Source: Clostridia bacterium (lineage in GTDB: Bacteria > Bacillota > Clostridia > Christensenellales > Aristaeellaceae). From it: a stretch of 57,766 nt of DNA. Position 1 is the stretch's first letter. The number at the start of each line of letters is the position of its first letter. The DNA is taken from positions 1 through 57,766 of the forward strand of contig JAFTWV010000107.1 in the NCBI GenBank assembly GCA_017465155.1, written 5' to 3'. A model generated the notes under the pieces. It made no database searches. It saw only the letters and a list, made by a program, of their open reading frames with translations, and was not told where the DNA came from. This document shows positions 1 to 8,988 of this stretch, piece by piece. Made by a program: the position numbers and the translations under genes.

Positions 1-82
1 GGAAGCAAAAAAGTGCTTCCCCCCGGACCCCCTCCGTCCTCGTGGGAGTTGGTCGCGCGGCTGCAAAGCGGGGCGGCTCCGG

Positions 83-133
83 TTGCAGAGGATTGCCTGA
101 ATTTCCGCTTGCAGCGGAAGCAATCCTCTGCAA
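83..133. repeat. Nested perfect stem-loop
   Basis: Seen in sequence: 14-bp inverted arms (83-96 and 120-133) enclose a second 6-bp stem (103-108 with 114-119) around a 5-base loop. It lies in the non-coding first 240 bases, which hold no credible gene. There is no T-run, so it is not a simple terminator; its role is unknown. Confidence 0.6.
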
Positions 134-237
134 AGTCGCCGCATGGCTCCTTTGTGAGTTGAGCGGCAGCCGCACCGGCTCGTCGGAACACGTGCGGTGC
201 ATGGAATGCGGAAGCGCCGCTCACGCATCATACTGAT

Positions 238-525
238 AAATCCCAATTTGCTGAGCAAACAAAAACAGATTTCCACCCTCGCAGGAGGGCGCAATGATAC
301 GCACTGTACCAGTGCATTGCGTTCGTTGGGGCACATAAGCAAACGAGTATCCGGCACGATCACCGGATGCTCATCTTTTGTCGATGCCGGATAAATTGTT
401 CCTTCAGAATCCTTCCGCCATCTGGCCCTCTTTGTTTCTTTCTCAGGACTGAGAAAGAAGCAGCACGTACGCCAAGTTGCAAAGAAAATGTCATCAAACA
501 ATACAGACAGACGCCACAACTTCAA
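238..525 (+). repeat. Dispersed intergenic repeat, copy 1 (modules B then A)
   Basis: Module B (about 238-375) runs from a CCCAATTTG segment through GGAGGGCGCAATGAT, a GCACTG/CAGTGC stem-loop and a CCGG/CCGGATGC hairpin. Module B recurs at 8789-8880 and, inverted, at 57499-57632. Module A (421-525) includes a CTTTCTCAGGACTGAGAAAG hairpin and recurs, inverted, at 57633-57730. No open reading frame is shared by the copies. The element looks like a structured non-coding repeat (REP- or MITE-like); no mobility genes are nearby. Confidence 0.8.
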
Positions 526-540
526 GTTTGCAGCATTCAT

Positions 541-584
541 GGAAAAACAAAAACAGCAAGCCACACAATCTGTCTGGCTTGCTG
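541..584 (-). terminator. Rho-independent terminator of the galactomannan operon
   Basis: Read on the minus strand, a 10-bp stem (584-575 with 563-554) is followed by a TTTTTGTTTTT tract at 553-541. It lies about 80 bases past the stop of the GH27 gene and would end the GH42-GH26-esterase-GH27 transcript. Confidence 0.8.
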
Positions 585-666
585 CAATGACCTGACTGCT
601 TCCATTCGCTGCAAGTGAGCCGCAGCCTGCATGCAGCGGGCAGTGTCCTGTTTGCGTTACCCTTAT

Positions 667-1851
667 TTATGCTTTCACAAGCTTGCACAGGAACAGACGG
701 CAATCATGTCCTTCAATGTGCGGATTGTAGAAATCCGTTACTTTGCCGATGTGTTCGCCGGTGAATACGTCCGTCATGTCCAGCGCAACGCCGCCGGTCA
801 CGGGCAGGCCCATATCCACGAATTCGCCGTGAACCTCCGCTGCCTGATCCGCCAGGTTCATGTAGAGCAGGGCGAATTCATTGTCCGTCAGGTGGCGCAG
901 GAGGATGAAGGCTGTCTCGGGGATGTGCACCCACGGATCCTCGCCGGGGCCGGGATTCGGATTGGATACGCACACCGAGCTCCTGCGGACAACGTAGGGC
1001 GCGCGGCATTCCTTATCCTGATTGATGCGAAGGAGATGCTTATTCTGCATCAGCTCCTTGTATTCGGGAGCCAGCTTGCGCAGGTCAGCGCCCATCATCA
1101 GCGGTACGCCGCACAGCGCCCACAGCGTGAACTGCAGCCGGTACTCCTCGTAGGTGCATACCTTGCCCAGACCCACGTTGCCCTTGCCGCACATGCCGAC
1201 TGTCATCATGTCCATGTCGTTGAAACAATAGTTGGCGCTCATGCACAGCTTGTCCAGCTGGGACTTGACGATGTTGGTGAAGGAAATATAGTTGTCCATG
1301 ATGTCGCCGGTGGAGCGGTACATGTGCGCGCCAATCTGACGCATCCACTGACCGGGCTCCTCCTGGCCCCAGTTGCAGGCGGAAAAGAGGATTTCCCGCC
1401 CCGTCGCCTTCAGTGCCATGGACATGGTCAGGTAACGGGTCTTGCAGTCGCCGGAAGACGGGAAGTTGCAGTAATCGTACTTGAGGAAGTCCACACCCCA
1501 GTCCGCAAAGGTCTGGGCGTCGATGAACTCATGGTCGTAGCTGCCGGGATAGCCTGCGCAGGTACGTGCACCGGCGCAGGAGTACATGCCGAACTTGAGT
1601 CCCTTGCTGTGGACGTAATCCGCTACGGCCTTCATGCCATGGGGGAACTTCTCCGGATCGGGGACGATGCGGCCGTCTGCGCCGCGCTGACGCAGGCTCC
1701 AGCAGTCGTCGATCACCAGATACTCGTAGCCTGCGTCACGATAGCCCTCGTTCACCATGAAATCTGCCATTTCGCGGATGAGCTCCTCGTTGATATTGGA
1801 GCCGAAGGTGTTCCAGGAGTTCCAGCCCATTGGGGGCGTGTGTGCGATCAT
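667..1851 (-). CDS. GH27 alpha-galactosidase
   Basis: Removes terminal alpha-1,6-galactose from galactomannan or melibiose-type oligosaccharides. The 394-residue protein has the GH27 opening (MIAHTPPMGWNSWN), the strand-4 motif FLKYDYC with the predicted nucleophile D126, and RSTGD with the predicted acid/base D183. There is no signal peptide, so it should act in the cytoplasm on imported sugars. Its start codon overlaps the stop of the upstream esterase gene (ATGA), indicating translational coupling. It is the last gene of a four-gene operon with a beta-mannanase and a beta-galactosidase, which fits galactomannan breakdown. Family assignment is firm; exact substrate is inferred from neighbours. 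Confidence 0.93.
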   Translation of the reverse strand: MIAHTPPMGWNSWNTFGSNINEELIREMADFMVNEGYRDAGYEYLVIDDCWSLRQRGADGRIVPDPEKFPHGMKAVADYVHSKGLKFGMYSCAGARTCAGYPGSYDHEFIDAQTFADWGVDFLKYDYCNFPSSGDCKTRYLTMSMALKATGREILFSACNWGQEEPGQWMRQIGAHMYRSTGDIMDNYISFTNIVKSQLDKLCMSANYCFNDMDMMTVGMCGKGNVGLGKVCTYEEYRLQFTLWALCGVPLMMGADLRKLAPEYKELMQNKHLLRINQDKECRAPYVVRRSSVCVSNPNPGPGEDPWVHIPETAFILLRHLTDNEFALLYMNLADQAAEVHGEFVDMGLPVTGGVALDMTDVFTGEHIGKVTDFYNPHIEGHDCRLFLCKLVKA

Positions 1852-2732
1852 TGTGATTGTCCTCCTTTTGTTGTGTCATTGGTTTGCATGCTGCTCTGCA
1901 TCATCTGCAGGGCTTTTTCGATGGCAGTTTTTGTTCCTTCAGCAGAGAAGCCGTGCCCCTCGCCCTTGAGGATGACCAGCTCTGCATTCTCATATTTCCG
2001 CGACGCGCGCCATGCAACCGACGGCGCAACAATCCCGTCCTTATCGCCCTGCAGGATCAGCACCGGTCCTTTGAAGCCGCCGATGTGGTTGTAGGGCACG
2101 AAATCCTTCATGGCGGCGAAGAAGTTCCTGCCCAGCGTGAGCCCCCAGAATTCATAGGTTTCCGGGATGGTCTCCACCGGCCCGAAGCGATTACGCCAGT
2201 CGTCCGGGATGTTGAAGGCAGGGAAATACAGGATCATCCCCCGCAGCTGCTCTGCGCGTTCCTCTGCCGCCAGTGCGGTCACGATGCCGCCCTGACTGCC
2301 GCCAAGCACGAAGACGGAGGCTTCATCCACCTGCTCCATCGCGCTGATGTGGTCGAACACATCCAGCAGATCCTGCTTCTCGGTGAAGAGGGTCATATCG
2401 GTGGATTTACCTGTGCTGCGCGAACGGGTTGAACCGCCGCAGAAATCGAAGCTGTACGCGATGAAGCCGTGCTGTGCAAAGGTGCGGCACTCGGCGCCGA
2501 AGTCACTGTGGCAGCCGTTATAGCCGTGGCTGAGGATGACGGCAGGGCGCTTCCCGTCCGTCACAGGAAACCAGATGCGGCCGTAGATCGCCTTCTCTCC
2601 TGCGAGGATCACAATCTACTCTGTTTGGATTTCGTACATGGTGCGTGTTCCTTCCTGCAAGGTCGTTTCAGCCGGCGCGATTGTGCAGGCGGCGCACAGA
2701 AGCAGCAGCCATACCAGCATTTTCTTCAGCAT
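1848..2732 (-). CDS. Secreted alpha/beta hydrolase (esterase-like), interrupted by in-frame TAG
   Basis: The region from the GTG at 2612 downward encodes an alpha/beta hydrolase with the HGY oxyanion region (VILSHGYNG), nucleophile motif GGSQGG, and late Asp (LQGDKDG) and His (EGHGFS). The same frame is open further upstream, through ATG at 2639 to ATG at 2732. That start has a GGAGG site 8 bases upstream and encodes a hydrophobic signal peptide (MLKKMLVWLLLLCAACTIAP) only 11 bases after the GH26 stop. The sole interruption is TAG at 2616-2618, codon 39. Read through, the protein has 294 residues. Either this is a nonsense mutation, with a possible GTG restart at 2612 making a cytoplasmic 254-residue form, or the TAG is decoded. 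A role in deacetylating mannan is inferred from the operon. Confidence 0.75.
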
Positions 2733-2743
2733 CGCGGCCTCCG

Positions 2744-4189
2744 TCAGTTGAAGTCCGGAAGCTCGTCGCGGGTGATGACATACTCGCTGTCATAGACCTT
2801 CCTGAGCAGCTCGGCCTCGGTATAGGCCTCGTTGTACTTGCCGTTCTTCTGCACAAAATCGCCGCACCAGGTGTTGAACCAGGCCCAGCGGGCGTTGGTC
2901 ATGACCATCTGCTCGATGTCCGGTACCACGCCGTTTTCCGTCAGGGCGATGATCTTGTTGGAGTCAGTGTAGTCCAGCACCTCCATGAACTTGGCCGTCT
3001 GCGGACCGTAGGAATGCTGGGCGGCGTAGATGTCTTCACCGATGATATCAACGTACTCATCGCCGGGATACCAGGCAGGGTTCTGGCCGTTCCAGACCCA
3101 GATCAGGTTGTTGCAGCCGTAGGTGAAGGTCAGCTCGTTGTACAGGTAGATCCAGAGCTGCTTGCAGGGCGCTGCGCCCTTTGCGCCCCACCAGAACCAG
3201 CCGCCGCTGGCCTCATGCAGGGGACGCCACAGCACCGGTACGCCCTCCTCCTGCAGCCGCAGGAGCTGACGGGCGATCTCCGCGATGTCACGGTCAAGGA
3301 GCTCCTTGCCCTTTGTGTCGACGCCGTTCATGACCGCAGCGATGTCAAAGGTGGTGTTGTCGGTGTAGAAGCCGCCCCACCAGCGAGGGCTGCCGTTGCT
3401 GTCCGTGCCGGTTTTCAGGTACTCGCTGGGGGCGTTCCAGTGCCAGCAGAAGGCCACCAGGCCGCCTTCCTTGTGGTACTTGATGGCCTGATCCACCGCC
3501 ACGCCGCGTGCGCCAAGGGCCGTGCGGGAAGGGGTGTAGTCCATCATGTCAAGGCCGAGGATGGCGGGGTACTTGCCGGTGACGGCATGAATCGCGCGGC
3601 ATTCCGGGCCCAGTGTGCCGTAGTCGCATACCTGACCGGAGAGGGTCACCTTGCCGTAGGACTCGCACAGGTACGCGAAAAGCTGCTTTGCATCCTCGTT
3701 GGCGCAGGGGTTGATGAGGGTCGCATCCACGTTGTATACGCTGTCCGGGATGGACTCAGCAGCGGTAACCTCCAGACGGTCGAGGTAGATCCAGCCCCAG
3801 GAGGGGGTGATGGTCACGGTATGCTCACCGGCGCTGAGCAGGATGCCGCGCAGGGTATCCGCCTCAAAGGTTGTGCCGGAGCACTGGAACTGTCCTTCGT
3901 CCTGCCCGTCCACAAGAACGTTGTTGTACTTGCCGCCGCCGATGCCCTTGCTCACGAAGGTCAGGTCATACACGCCGTCGGCAGGTACGGTGATGGTGAA
4001 GGTGACGGTGTCGGTGGGGTTCTCGAAGCGGCCGACAACCTTGCCGCCGGAGGCCTTCGCGTCGCTGGATACGGCGATCTTGCCGGTGAAGGATGCGTTC
4101 TCGGCCTCGTAGACGGTGCTGTCCTCCGCCAGTGCGGCGGGAACAGTCAGCAGCGCCGCTGCCAGCAGGGCTGCAATAGATTTCTTCAT
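2744..4189 (-). CDS. Secreted GH26 endo-beta-1,4-mannanase with CBM35-like domain
   Basis: Cleaves the beta-mannan backbone outside the cell. Order of parts: signal peptide (1-21, ending ALAE), a CBM35/CBM6-like beta-sandwich (about 25-142, with a typical AENA opening and ending WIYLDRLEV), then a GH26 TIM barrel (about 150-475). Predicted catalytic residues are the acid/base E326 in WRPLHEASGGWFWWG and the nucleophile E418 in ALTENG; both contexts are diagnostic of GH26. An AAAGGAGG site precedes the start, and only three bases separate it from the GH42 stop. No cell-wall anchor is visible, so it is probably released or held through the CBM. It is the extracellular first step of the operon. 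Confidence 0.93.
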   Translation of the reverse strand: MKKSIAALLAAALLTVPAALAEDSTVYEAENASFTGKIAVSSDAKASGGKVVGRFENPTDTVTFTITVPADGVYDLTFVSKGIGGGKYNNVLVDGQDEGQFQCSGTTFEADTLRGILLSAGEHTVTITPSWGWIYLDRLEVTAAESIPDSVYNVDATLINPCANEDAKQLFAYLCESYGKVTLSGQVCDYGTLGPECRAIHAVTGKYPAILGLDMMDYTPSRTALGARGVAVDQAIKYHKEGGLVAFCWHWNAPSEYLKTGTDSNGSPRWWGGFYTDNTTFDIAAVMNGVDTKGKELLDRDIAEIARQLLRLQEEGVPVLWRPLHEASGGWFWWGAKGAAPCKQLWIYLYNELTFTYGCNNLIWVWNGQNPAWYPGDEYVDIIGEDIYAAQHSYGPQTAKFMEVLDYTDSNKIIALTENGVVPDIEQMVMTNARWAWFNTWCGDFVQKNGKYNEAYTEAELLRKVYDSEYVITRDELPDFN

Positions 4190-4192
4190 GGG

Positions 4193-6139
4193 TCAGACCT
4201 CCTTTGTTGTGATGTGCATCTCGAAGGGTGCGAGGGTCAGCGTTTCGCCGTCCAGCATAAACGACTGCTCCCTGCCCGAGTTGTTGAAGATGAAACGGGT
4301 GACGGCGCCGCTGCCGGTGCGGGTCGTGATCTCGACCTGAGGGGGAAGGCCGGAAATGACGGCGATGCCTGCTTCCTCTGCCGCGCCATGAGCCAGATGA
4401 TGATACAGCGCCTGATTGCCTACCGTGGCGATGTAGTACACCTTACCGCTGCCGTATGCATTTCGGGTGACGGCAGCCTTTCCCTTGAAGAATTCGCCGT
4501 CAAAGCTGGCCATCACCTCTGCACCTTCAGCTTCCAGCACATCGCACCACTGCTTGCCTTCTGCCTTCGTGCCGTCTGTGAAATGCAGCGCCACGCTGTC
4601 GTAGCCGATGGGTGCGTACTCCGTGGCATACGCGCCGACCATATCGCGATAAACCGTGGGCAGCTGAGCCATGATGGCATTGTTGTGCTCATCCTTGACG
4701 CCGCTGCGGGTGGTCAGGATGACCGTGCCGCCCTGTGCTGCAAAATCATGCAGCCGCTGCACCACGCCTTCGTCCGTCACATACATCTCCGGCGCGCAGA
4801 CGATCCGGTAACCCTCCAGCGATTCGTGCTGGCCGATGATATCCACATTCAGGCCCAGCGCGGCGAAGGCGGCATGCAGCCGCTGGAGCTGCTCAAGGTA
4901 GTAGTAGCCGTTGGTCTGGGGCTGGATCTTGAAGGCAAACTCATTGTCGAAGGACAGGAGAATGGCCACGTCTGCCCTGTTATCCGCGCCCTGTACGTTC
5001 TGCAGGGTTTCCGCAGCCTTGCACAGCTCCGCGAACTCGTGGAAGCGGCGTCCCGGCACGTTGGAATGATCAATCAGCCCATGCCAGTGCATCTCAGCGC
5101 CAATGTTCGCCGTGCGCCAGCGGAAGAACACCACCGTGTCCGCACCATGGGCGAAGGCCTGCAGGCCGTATCCCTTGATCATCCCCGGTTCGGGCATGCG
5201 GGCCATCGGCGCCCAGCAGCCCATGCCGCCGCTGAGCTGCTCCATCACCCAGAAGGGCGCGCGCTTCACACCGCGCATCATGTCCAGGTGGAAGGCGTGG
5301 GTGTAGCATTCCTCCGGATTGTCGGGGAGCTTCGTAGTGGGATAATTGTCGTAGGATATGAAGTCAAGGTTTTTGAATTCCTTGTAGAAGTCCGGCATGT
5401 GGCCGCAGAACCACACATTGGTGGTCACGGGCAGGCCGGGACAGTTTTTCCGGATGATCTCTGCCTGCCAGTTGGCGAAGTCAATCACGTTGTCCGAGGC
5501 AAAGCGTGCATAGTCCAGCATGAATGCGGGATTCAGCCATGCGTCCGGGTAATGGCCATAGGGCGGCTGGATCTGTTCCCAGGAGGAGTATTCCCCGCTC
5601 CAGACCACGTTGCCGTAGGCTTTGTTGAGGGCTGCCAATGTGCCGTACTTCGTCTTCAGCCATTCACGGAACTTCGCATTGCAGGTCTCGCAGAAGCAGA
5701 AGTAGGCCTCCAGCTCATTGTCGATCTGCCACGCTGCGACGGCCTTGTTCTCCGCGTAGTGCTGCGTCATTTTTTCAATCATCCGCTGGCAGTGGAAGCG
5801 CACTGCCTCATGGTTGATGCAGCGGTGGCCGCGGATGCCCGTGCGGGTGGGCGTGCCGTCCTTCTCCACCATGACTGCGTCCGGGTGCTTCTCGTACAGC
5901 CACAGGGGCGGACAGCTTGTGGGCGTGCACAGCACCACGTCGATGCCGCGGGCGGCAAAGAGATTGACTGCCTCGTCCAGCCATTCAAAGGTGAATACCC
6001 CCTCCCGAGGCTCCAGACGGCACCACGCAAACTCTGCCAGACGCACCAGCTTCACGCCGGTTTTCTGCATCAGGTCTGCATCCGCTGCCCACAGGGATTT
6101 GTCCCAATGCTCGGGATAGTAATCAACGCCGATTCTCAT
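4193..6139 (-). CDS. GH42 beta-galactosidase
   Basis: Hydrolyses beta-galactosides in the cytoplasm; there is no signal peptide. The 648-residue protein shows the GH42 start (MRIGVDYYPEHW), acid/base E142 in WQIDNE, nucleophile E300 in FWVMEQ, and the zinc-type cysteine cluster (C107, and CFCETC at 148-153). A trimerisation domain (about 390-590) and a small C-terminal beta domain complete the usual length. It is the first gene of the minus-strand operon, behind a TTGTTA-17-TATAAT promoter at 6313-6341. In a mannan operon it may remove beta-galactosyl branches or act on other plant or milk galactosides; which one cannot be told from sequence. Confidence 0.93.
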   Translation of the reverse strand: MRIGVDYYPEHWDKSLWAADADLMQKTGVKLVRLAEFAWCRLEPREGVFTFEWLDEAVNLFAARGIDVVLCTPTSCPPLWLYEKHPDAVMVEKDGTPTRTGIRGHRCINHEAVRFHCQRMIEKMTQHYAENKAVAAWQIDNELEAYFCFCETCNAKFREWLKTKYGTLAALNKAYGNVVWSGEYSSWEQIQPPYGHYPDAWLNPAFMLDYARFASDNVIDFANWQAEIIRKNCPGLPVTTNVWFCGHMPDFYKEFKNLDFISYDNYPTTKLPDNPEECYTHAFHLDMMRGVKRAPFWVMEQLSGGMGCWAPMARMPEPGMIKGYGLQAFAHGADTVVFFRWRTANIGAEMHWHGLIDHSNVPGRRFHEFAELCKAAETLQNVQGADNRADVAILLSFDNEFAFKIQPQTNGYYYLEQLQRLHAAFAALGLNVDIIGQHESLEGYRIVCAPEMYVTDEGVVQRLHDFAAQGGTVILTTRSGVKDEHNNAIMAQLPTVYRDMVGAYATEYAPIGYDSVALHFTDGTKAEGKQWCDVLEAEGAEVMASFDGEFFKGKAAVTRNAYGSGKVYYIATVGNQALYHHLAHGAAEEAGIAVISGLPPQVEITTRTGSGAVTRFIFNNSGREQSFMLDGETLTLAPFEMHITTKEV

Positions 6140-6312
6140 ATGTGTATTCCTCCGTATCTTGTGAAGGTCAGTTTTTGCGATGATTCACGATACAGATGTT
6201 GAGCGTCAGGGCGGGGAGTGAACTGCAAAAGCAATGCAGCAGCGATGATGCTCATCACCTGCTCCCGATGTGGTAATTGGTTATGCATGCCGAACAGCGC
6301 TCTCCGGCTTCC

Positions 6313-6341
6313 ATTATACCGTTAATCTGCAGAAATAACAA
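6313..6341 (-). promoter_or_regulatory. Sigma-A-like promoter of the GH42 operon
   Basis: On the minus strand, TTGTTA (6341-6336), a 17-base spacer and TATAAT (6318-6313) leave a leader of about 165 bases before the GH42 start. The rest of the 6140-6541 intergenic stretch holds no gene that I can support and no obvious strong operator. Confidence 0.65.
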
Positions 6342-6445
6342 CTGTCTGAATCAAGGGAAAAGGATGCCTTGAAGAAATATTGAAATCTTTTGTTTTTGCT
6401 TCAATCAGTGATTCTTTCAGGCTGAATTTGTGCTTTCTCATTGAT

Positions 6446-6474
6446 TTTTAATGCAGATTTCTGCCGTCTATAAT
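6446..6474 (+). promoter_or_regulatory. Weak promoter for the MFS gene
   Basis: A perfect TATAAT at 6469-6474 lies about 65 bases before the MFS start. The best -35 at 17-base spacing is poor (TTTTAA, 6446-6451), so activator help is possible. Confidence 0.45.
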
Positions 6475-6541
6475 GCGTTCGGCGGGGAAATATGCTATCA
6501 TGCTTGTGTGTGCCCTATCACCACGGAAAGGAAGCTGCATC

Positions 6542-7762
6542 ATGCGCAAGAAGCTATGGAATAAGGACTTTATTCTCCTTTTGCAGGGCAACGCGGTCAG
6601 TACCATGGGCGATCTGATGTACAGCGTGGCCATAGGCTATTGGGTCTACCAGCAGACGGGCTCCAGTGCCCTGATGGGTGTGATGTCCTCTATATCGATG
6701 TTTGTGACCATGTTTCTCTCGCCGGTTTGCGGCAGCATCGTGGATAAGTGCAGCCGTAAATGGCTGATTGTGGGCATCGATGTGCTGCAGGGCCTGCTCA
6801 TGCTGACAGTGGGTGTGTTGGCTTATTTCAACGCGCTGAATATCCCGGTTGTTCTGCTTGCCGCCTTGCTTGCAGCATTCGGCAGCGTATTCTATTCTCC
6901 GGCGGTCAGCACGCTGATGATTGATATCATCCCCCGCGATGATATGGTACGGGGACAGTCCGTCTTTTCAGGCGTTTCAACGCTGATCAATCTGATCGGA
7001 ACGGGCTTCAGCGGCGCGATGGTCGCCTTTTTGGGCGTACCGCTGATTGTGGTCATCAACGGCGTCAGCAATCTGTACTCCGCTTTGGCAGAGGTGTTTG
7101 TGCATGTCCCCAGAACGGTTCAGCAGGGGACGCAGGTGACGTTCAGGGGTATTGTGCAGGACACGAGGAACGCCGTAAAGATGATCTTTTCCGACGGCTG
7201 CCTGCGCCTGTTTGTGCCCTGTGCGCTGATTCTGAATTTGCTGGGGGCAGGCCCCATGGCGCTGATGCTTCCTTTCTGTATGGAAAAGGGTTTTTCTGTG
7301 GATATGTATGGCTATCTGATGTCCGTGACCACGGCAGCGTCCCTGCTGTGCGTGCTGATCCTGGGCATTGTGAAGCTGAAGCCGAACGTACGCTTCTGGA
7401 TTCTTGCACTGGGCTTCTCTTCCTCTGTGCTGCTGTTTACCCTGAGCTATTTTTCGGTTCAGTTCATTCCGCTGTGTGTGCTGACGTTCCTTGCCAGCTT
7501 TGCGAACGGCGCAGGAAATGCCGTATTCAACGCATCTCTGATGCTGGCGCTGCCGGAGGAAAACAGGAGCGCGATACTTGGCTTTATCCAATCCGCATCC
7601 TGCGGCGGCGTGGCGCTTTCCGCGCTGCTGTATGGGCTGCTGGGCGATATCTTCCCGTTGTATCTGGTCTTTGCTGCTGGCAGCATCCTCTCGCTGCTGC
7701 CCATGCTGTATATGTGCTTCCATAAGCAGACCAAGGCGTTTATCCTGACGCATTGCGAATGA
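6542..7762 (+). CDS. MFS transporter
   Basis: A 406-residue major facilitator with about 12 hydrophobic segments and the loop 2-3 motif GSIVDKCSRKW (the MFS G-x-x-x-D-R/K-x-x-R-R-like element). It resembles the MFS family that exports drugs or macrolides (MefA/EntS-like). The ATG at 6542 is chosen because GGAAAGGAAG precedes it; upstream in-frame codons are not needed. It is monocistronic by appearance, between the divergent GH42 operon and an AT-rich hydrolase gene. The substrate is unknown; efflux is the family's usual role. Confidence 0.85.
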   Translation: MRKKLWNKDFILLLQGNAVSTMGDLMYSVAIGYWVYQQTGSSALMGVMSSISMFVTMFLSPVCGSIVDKCSRKWLIVGIDVLQGLLMLTVGVLAYFNALNIPVVLLAALLAAFGSVFYSPAVSTLMIDIIPRDDMVRGQSVFSGVSTLINLIGTGFSGAMVAFLGVPLIVVINGVSNLYSALAEVFVHVPRTVQQGTQVTFRGIVQDTRNAVKMIFSDGCLRLFVPCALILNLLGAGPMALMLPFCMEKGFSVDMYGYLMSVTTAASLLCVLILGIVKLKPNVRFWILALGFSSSVLLFTLSYFSVQFIPLCVLTFLASFANGAGNAVFNASLMLALPEENRSAILGFIQSASCGGVALSALLYGLLGDIFPLYLVFAAGSILSLLPMLYMCFHKQTKAFILTHCE

Positions 7763-7912
7763 AATCTGCTGTAATCCTGATTCTGCCGTGCTCCATTCAT
7801 GCGCTCCTGGCCGTCGGAACCCTGCGTTTTCCGCACTTTCCGGGGAAAACAGAGTATCCGGCAATGGGGATGGAATGAAAGCGATAAACTTGAATTTGTG
7901 GGGGAAAATCAT

Positions 7913-8743
7913 ATGAAAGAAATAATAAAATGCAACGGAGAATTGGTGACAATAAACGGGCATAAAATCCATGTATATAGAAATGGAAATGCAGATGCTC
8001 CCGTAATCGTGTTTATGTCAGGCCATTGTACAGTATCCCCCGTTTATGATTTCAAGGTTCTTTATGAAAAATTGTTACATGATTTTAGGGTCATCGTTAT
8101 TGAAAAACACGGATACGGTTATTCGGATATTTGTGACTCTCCTTGTGACATAGACACGCTTGTTTCAATACAAAGGCAAGCATTGGCGACCCTTGGAGAA
8201 GCAGGCCCATATATTTTAGCACCGCATTCTATGTCTGGTTTGGAAGCCATTCGGTGGAAGCAAAAATACCCCGACGACGTTTCTGCTATTGTTGGAATTG
8301 ACATGGCAACACCTCTGTCATTTAGTGTTTGGACAGAGGAAGATATCAAAAAAACAGTCCGTCTGATGCAGGTTATAAGAAAACTGAGACTTGCAAGTAT
8401 TCTATCTTCCGTAAGTAATCTTTCTTTGACGGAAGATGAATTCAAACAACATAAGCTCTTGAAGAAAAGAAATGCATTTAATAAATGCTGTATAAACGAG
8501 GCAAAAGAAGTTTTGAACAACGCAAGAGTCGTAGGTAAGGATGGGAATATTCAATGTCCAACTTTGTTGTTTTCGTCCAATGGTAAGGACCAAGAAAGAG
8601 ATTGGGTTGAGAATCAACAAAAGTTTGCAGAAATCATGGGAGCAAGGTTGATTTCTTATGATTGCGGGCATTATATTCACCATTTCAAAAGTGATGAGAT
8701 GTGCAAAGAAATGATCGAATTTGTAAATTCTTTAGAGTGCTGA
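7913..8743 (+). CDS. Alpha/beta hydrolase, AT-rich and probably acquired
   Basis: A 276-residue alpha/beta hydrolase fold protein: oxyanion region FMSGHC, nucleophile elbow HSMSG, acid near CPTLLFSSNGKD, and late His in CGHYIH. It lacks a signal peptide. The ATG at 7913 follows GGGGGAAAATCAT; the reading frame is open upstream but has no better ribosome site. The gene is clearly more AT-rich than its surroundings (for example 19 G+C in the 60 bases from 7921 against 35 in the 60 from 7561). It also uses AT-ending codons, suggesting horizontal transfer. It sits directly before copy 2 of the dispersed repeat. Substrate unknown. Confidence 0.85.
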   Translation: MKEIIKCNGELVTINGHKIHVYRNGNADAPVIVFMSGHCTVSPVYDFKVLYEKLLHDFRVIVIEKHGYGYSDICDSPCDIDTLVSIQRQALATLGEAGPYILAPHSMSGLEAIRWKQKYPDDVSAIVGIDMATPLSFSVWTEEDIKKTVRLMQVIRKLRLASILSSVSNLSLTEDEFKQHKLLKKRNAFNKCCINEAKEVLNNARVVGKDGNIQCPTLLFSSNGKDQERDWVENQQKFAEIMGARLISYDCGHYIHHFKSDEMCKEMIEFVNSLEC

Positions 8744-8788
8744 ATTCAGATTTATCGAGCAGACGAAAAATAAATTCCTGTCATTTCA

Positions 8789-8880
8789 GGAGGGTGCAAT
8801 GATATGCACTATACCAGTCCACTGCGTTTATACAAGTACATAAGCAAACGGGCATCCGGCATGATTACCGGATGCTCGTC
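8789..8880 (+). repeat. Dispersed intergenic repeat, copy 2 (module B only)
   Basis: This copy matches 284-375 and the inverse of 57499-57587, sharing GTACATAAGCAAACG, the ATCCGGCATGAT-type hairpin and the CCGGATGCTCGTC end. Module A is absent here. The remainder of 8744-8988 shows nothing else recognisable. Confidence 0.8.
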
Positions 8881-8988
8881 GCTTTTTGTTGTTGGATAAA
8901 CTGATCCTTAAGAACTCTCACGCCATTGCCGCTTATTTGCAGGAGGTACCCTGTTTTACGTTCAATGCTGCAGGTTGGCTGCGATGTT

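Noticed and set aside
42-618. Three short frames in the first 620 bases
   Set aside because: They cross the nested hairpin and repeat modules and share no sequence with each other or with the other repeat copies in frame.
2645-6202. 1185-residue plus-strand reading frame
   Set aside because: Antisense to GH26 and GH42, which have intact motifs and ribosome sites; its translation is His/Val/Gly-rich without any family resemblance, as expected of a shadow frame in GC-rich DNA.
7799-7912. Longer N-terminus for the AT-rich hydrolase
   Set aside because: The extra 38 codons have no ribosome site and neighbour-like composition, while GGGGGA precedes the ATG at 7913.
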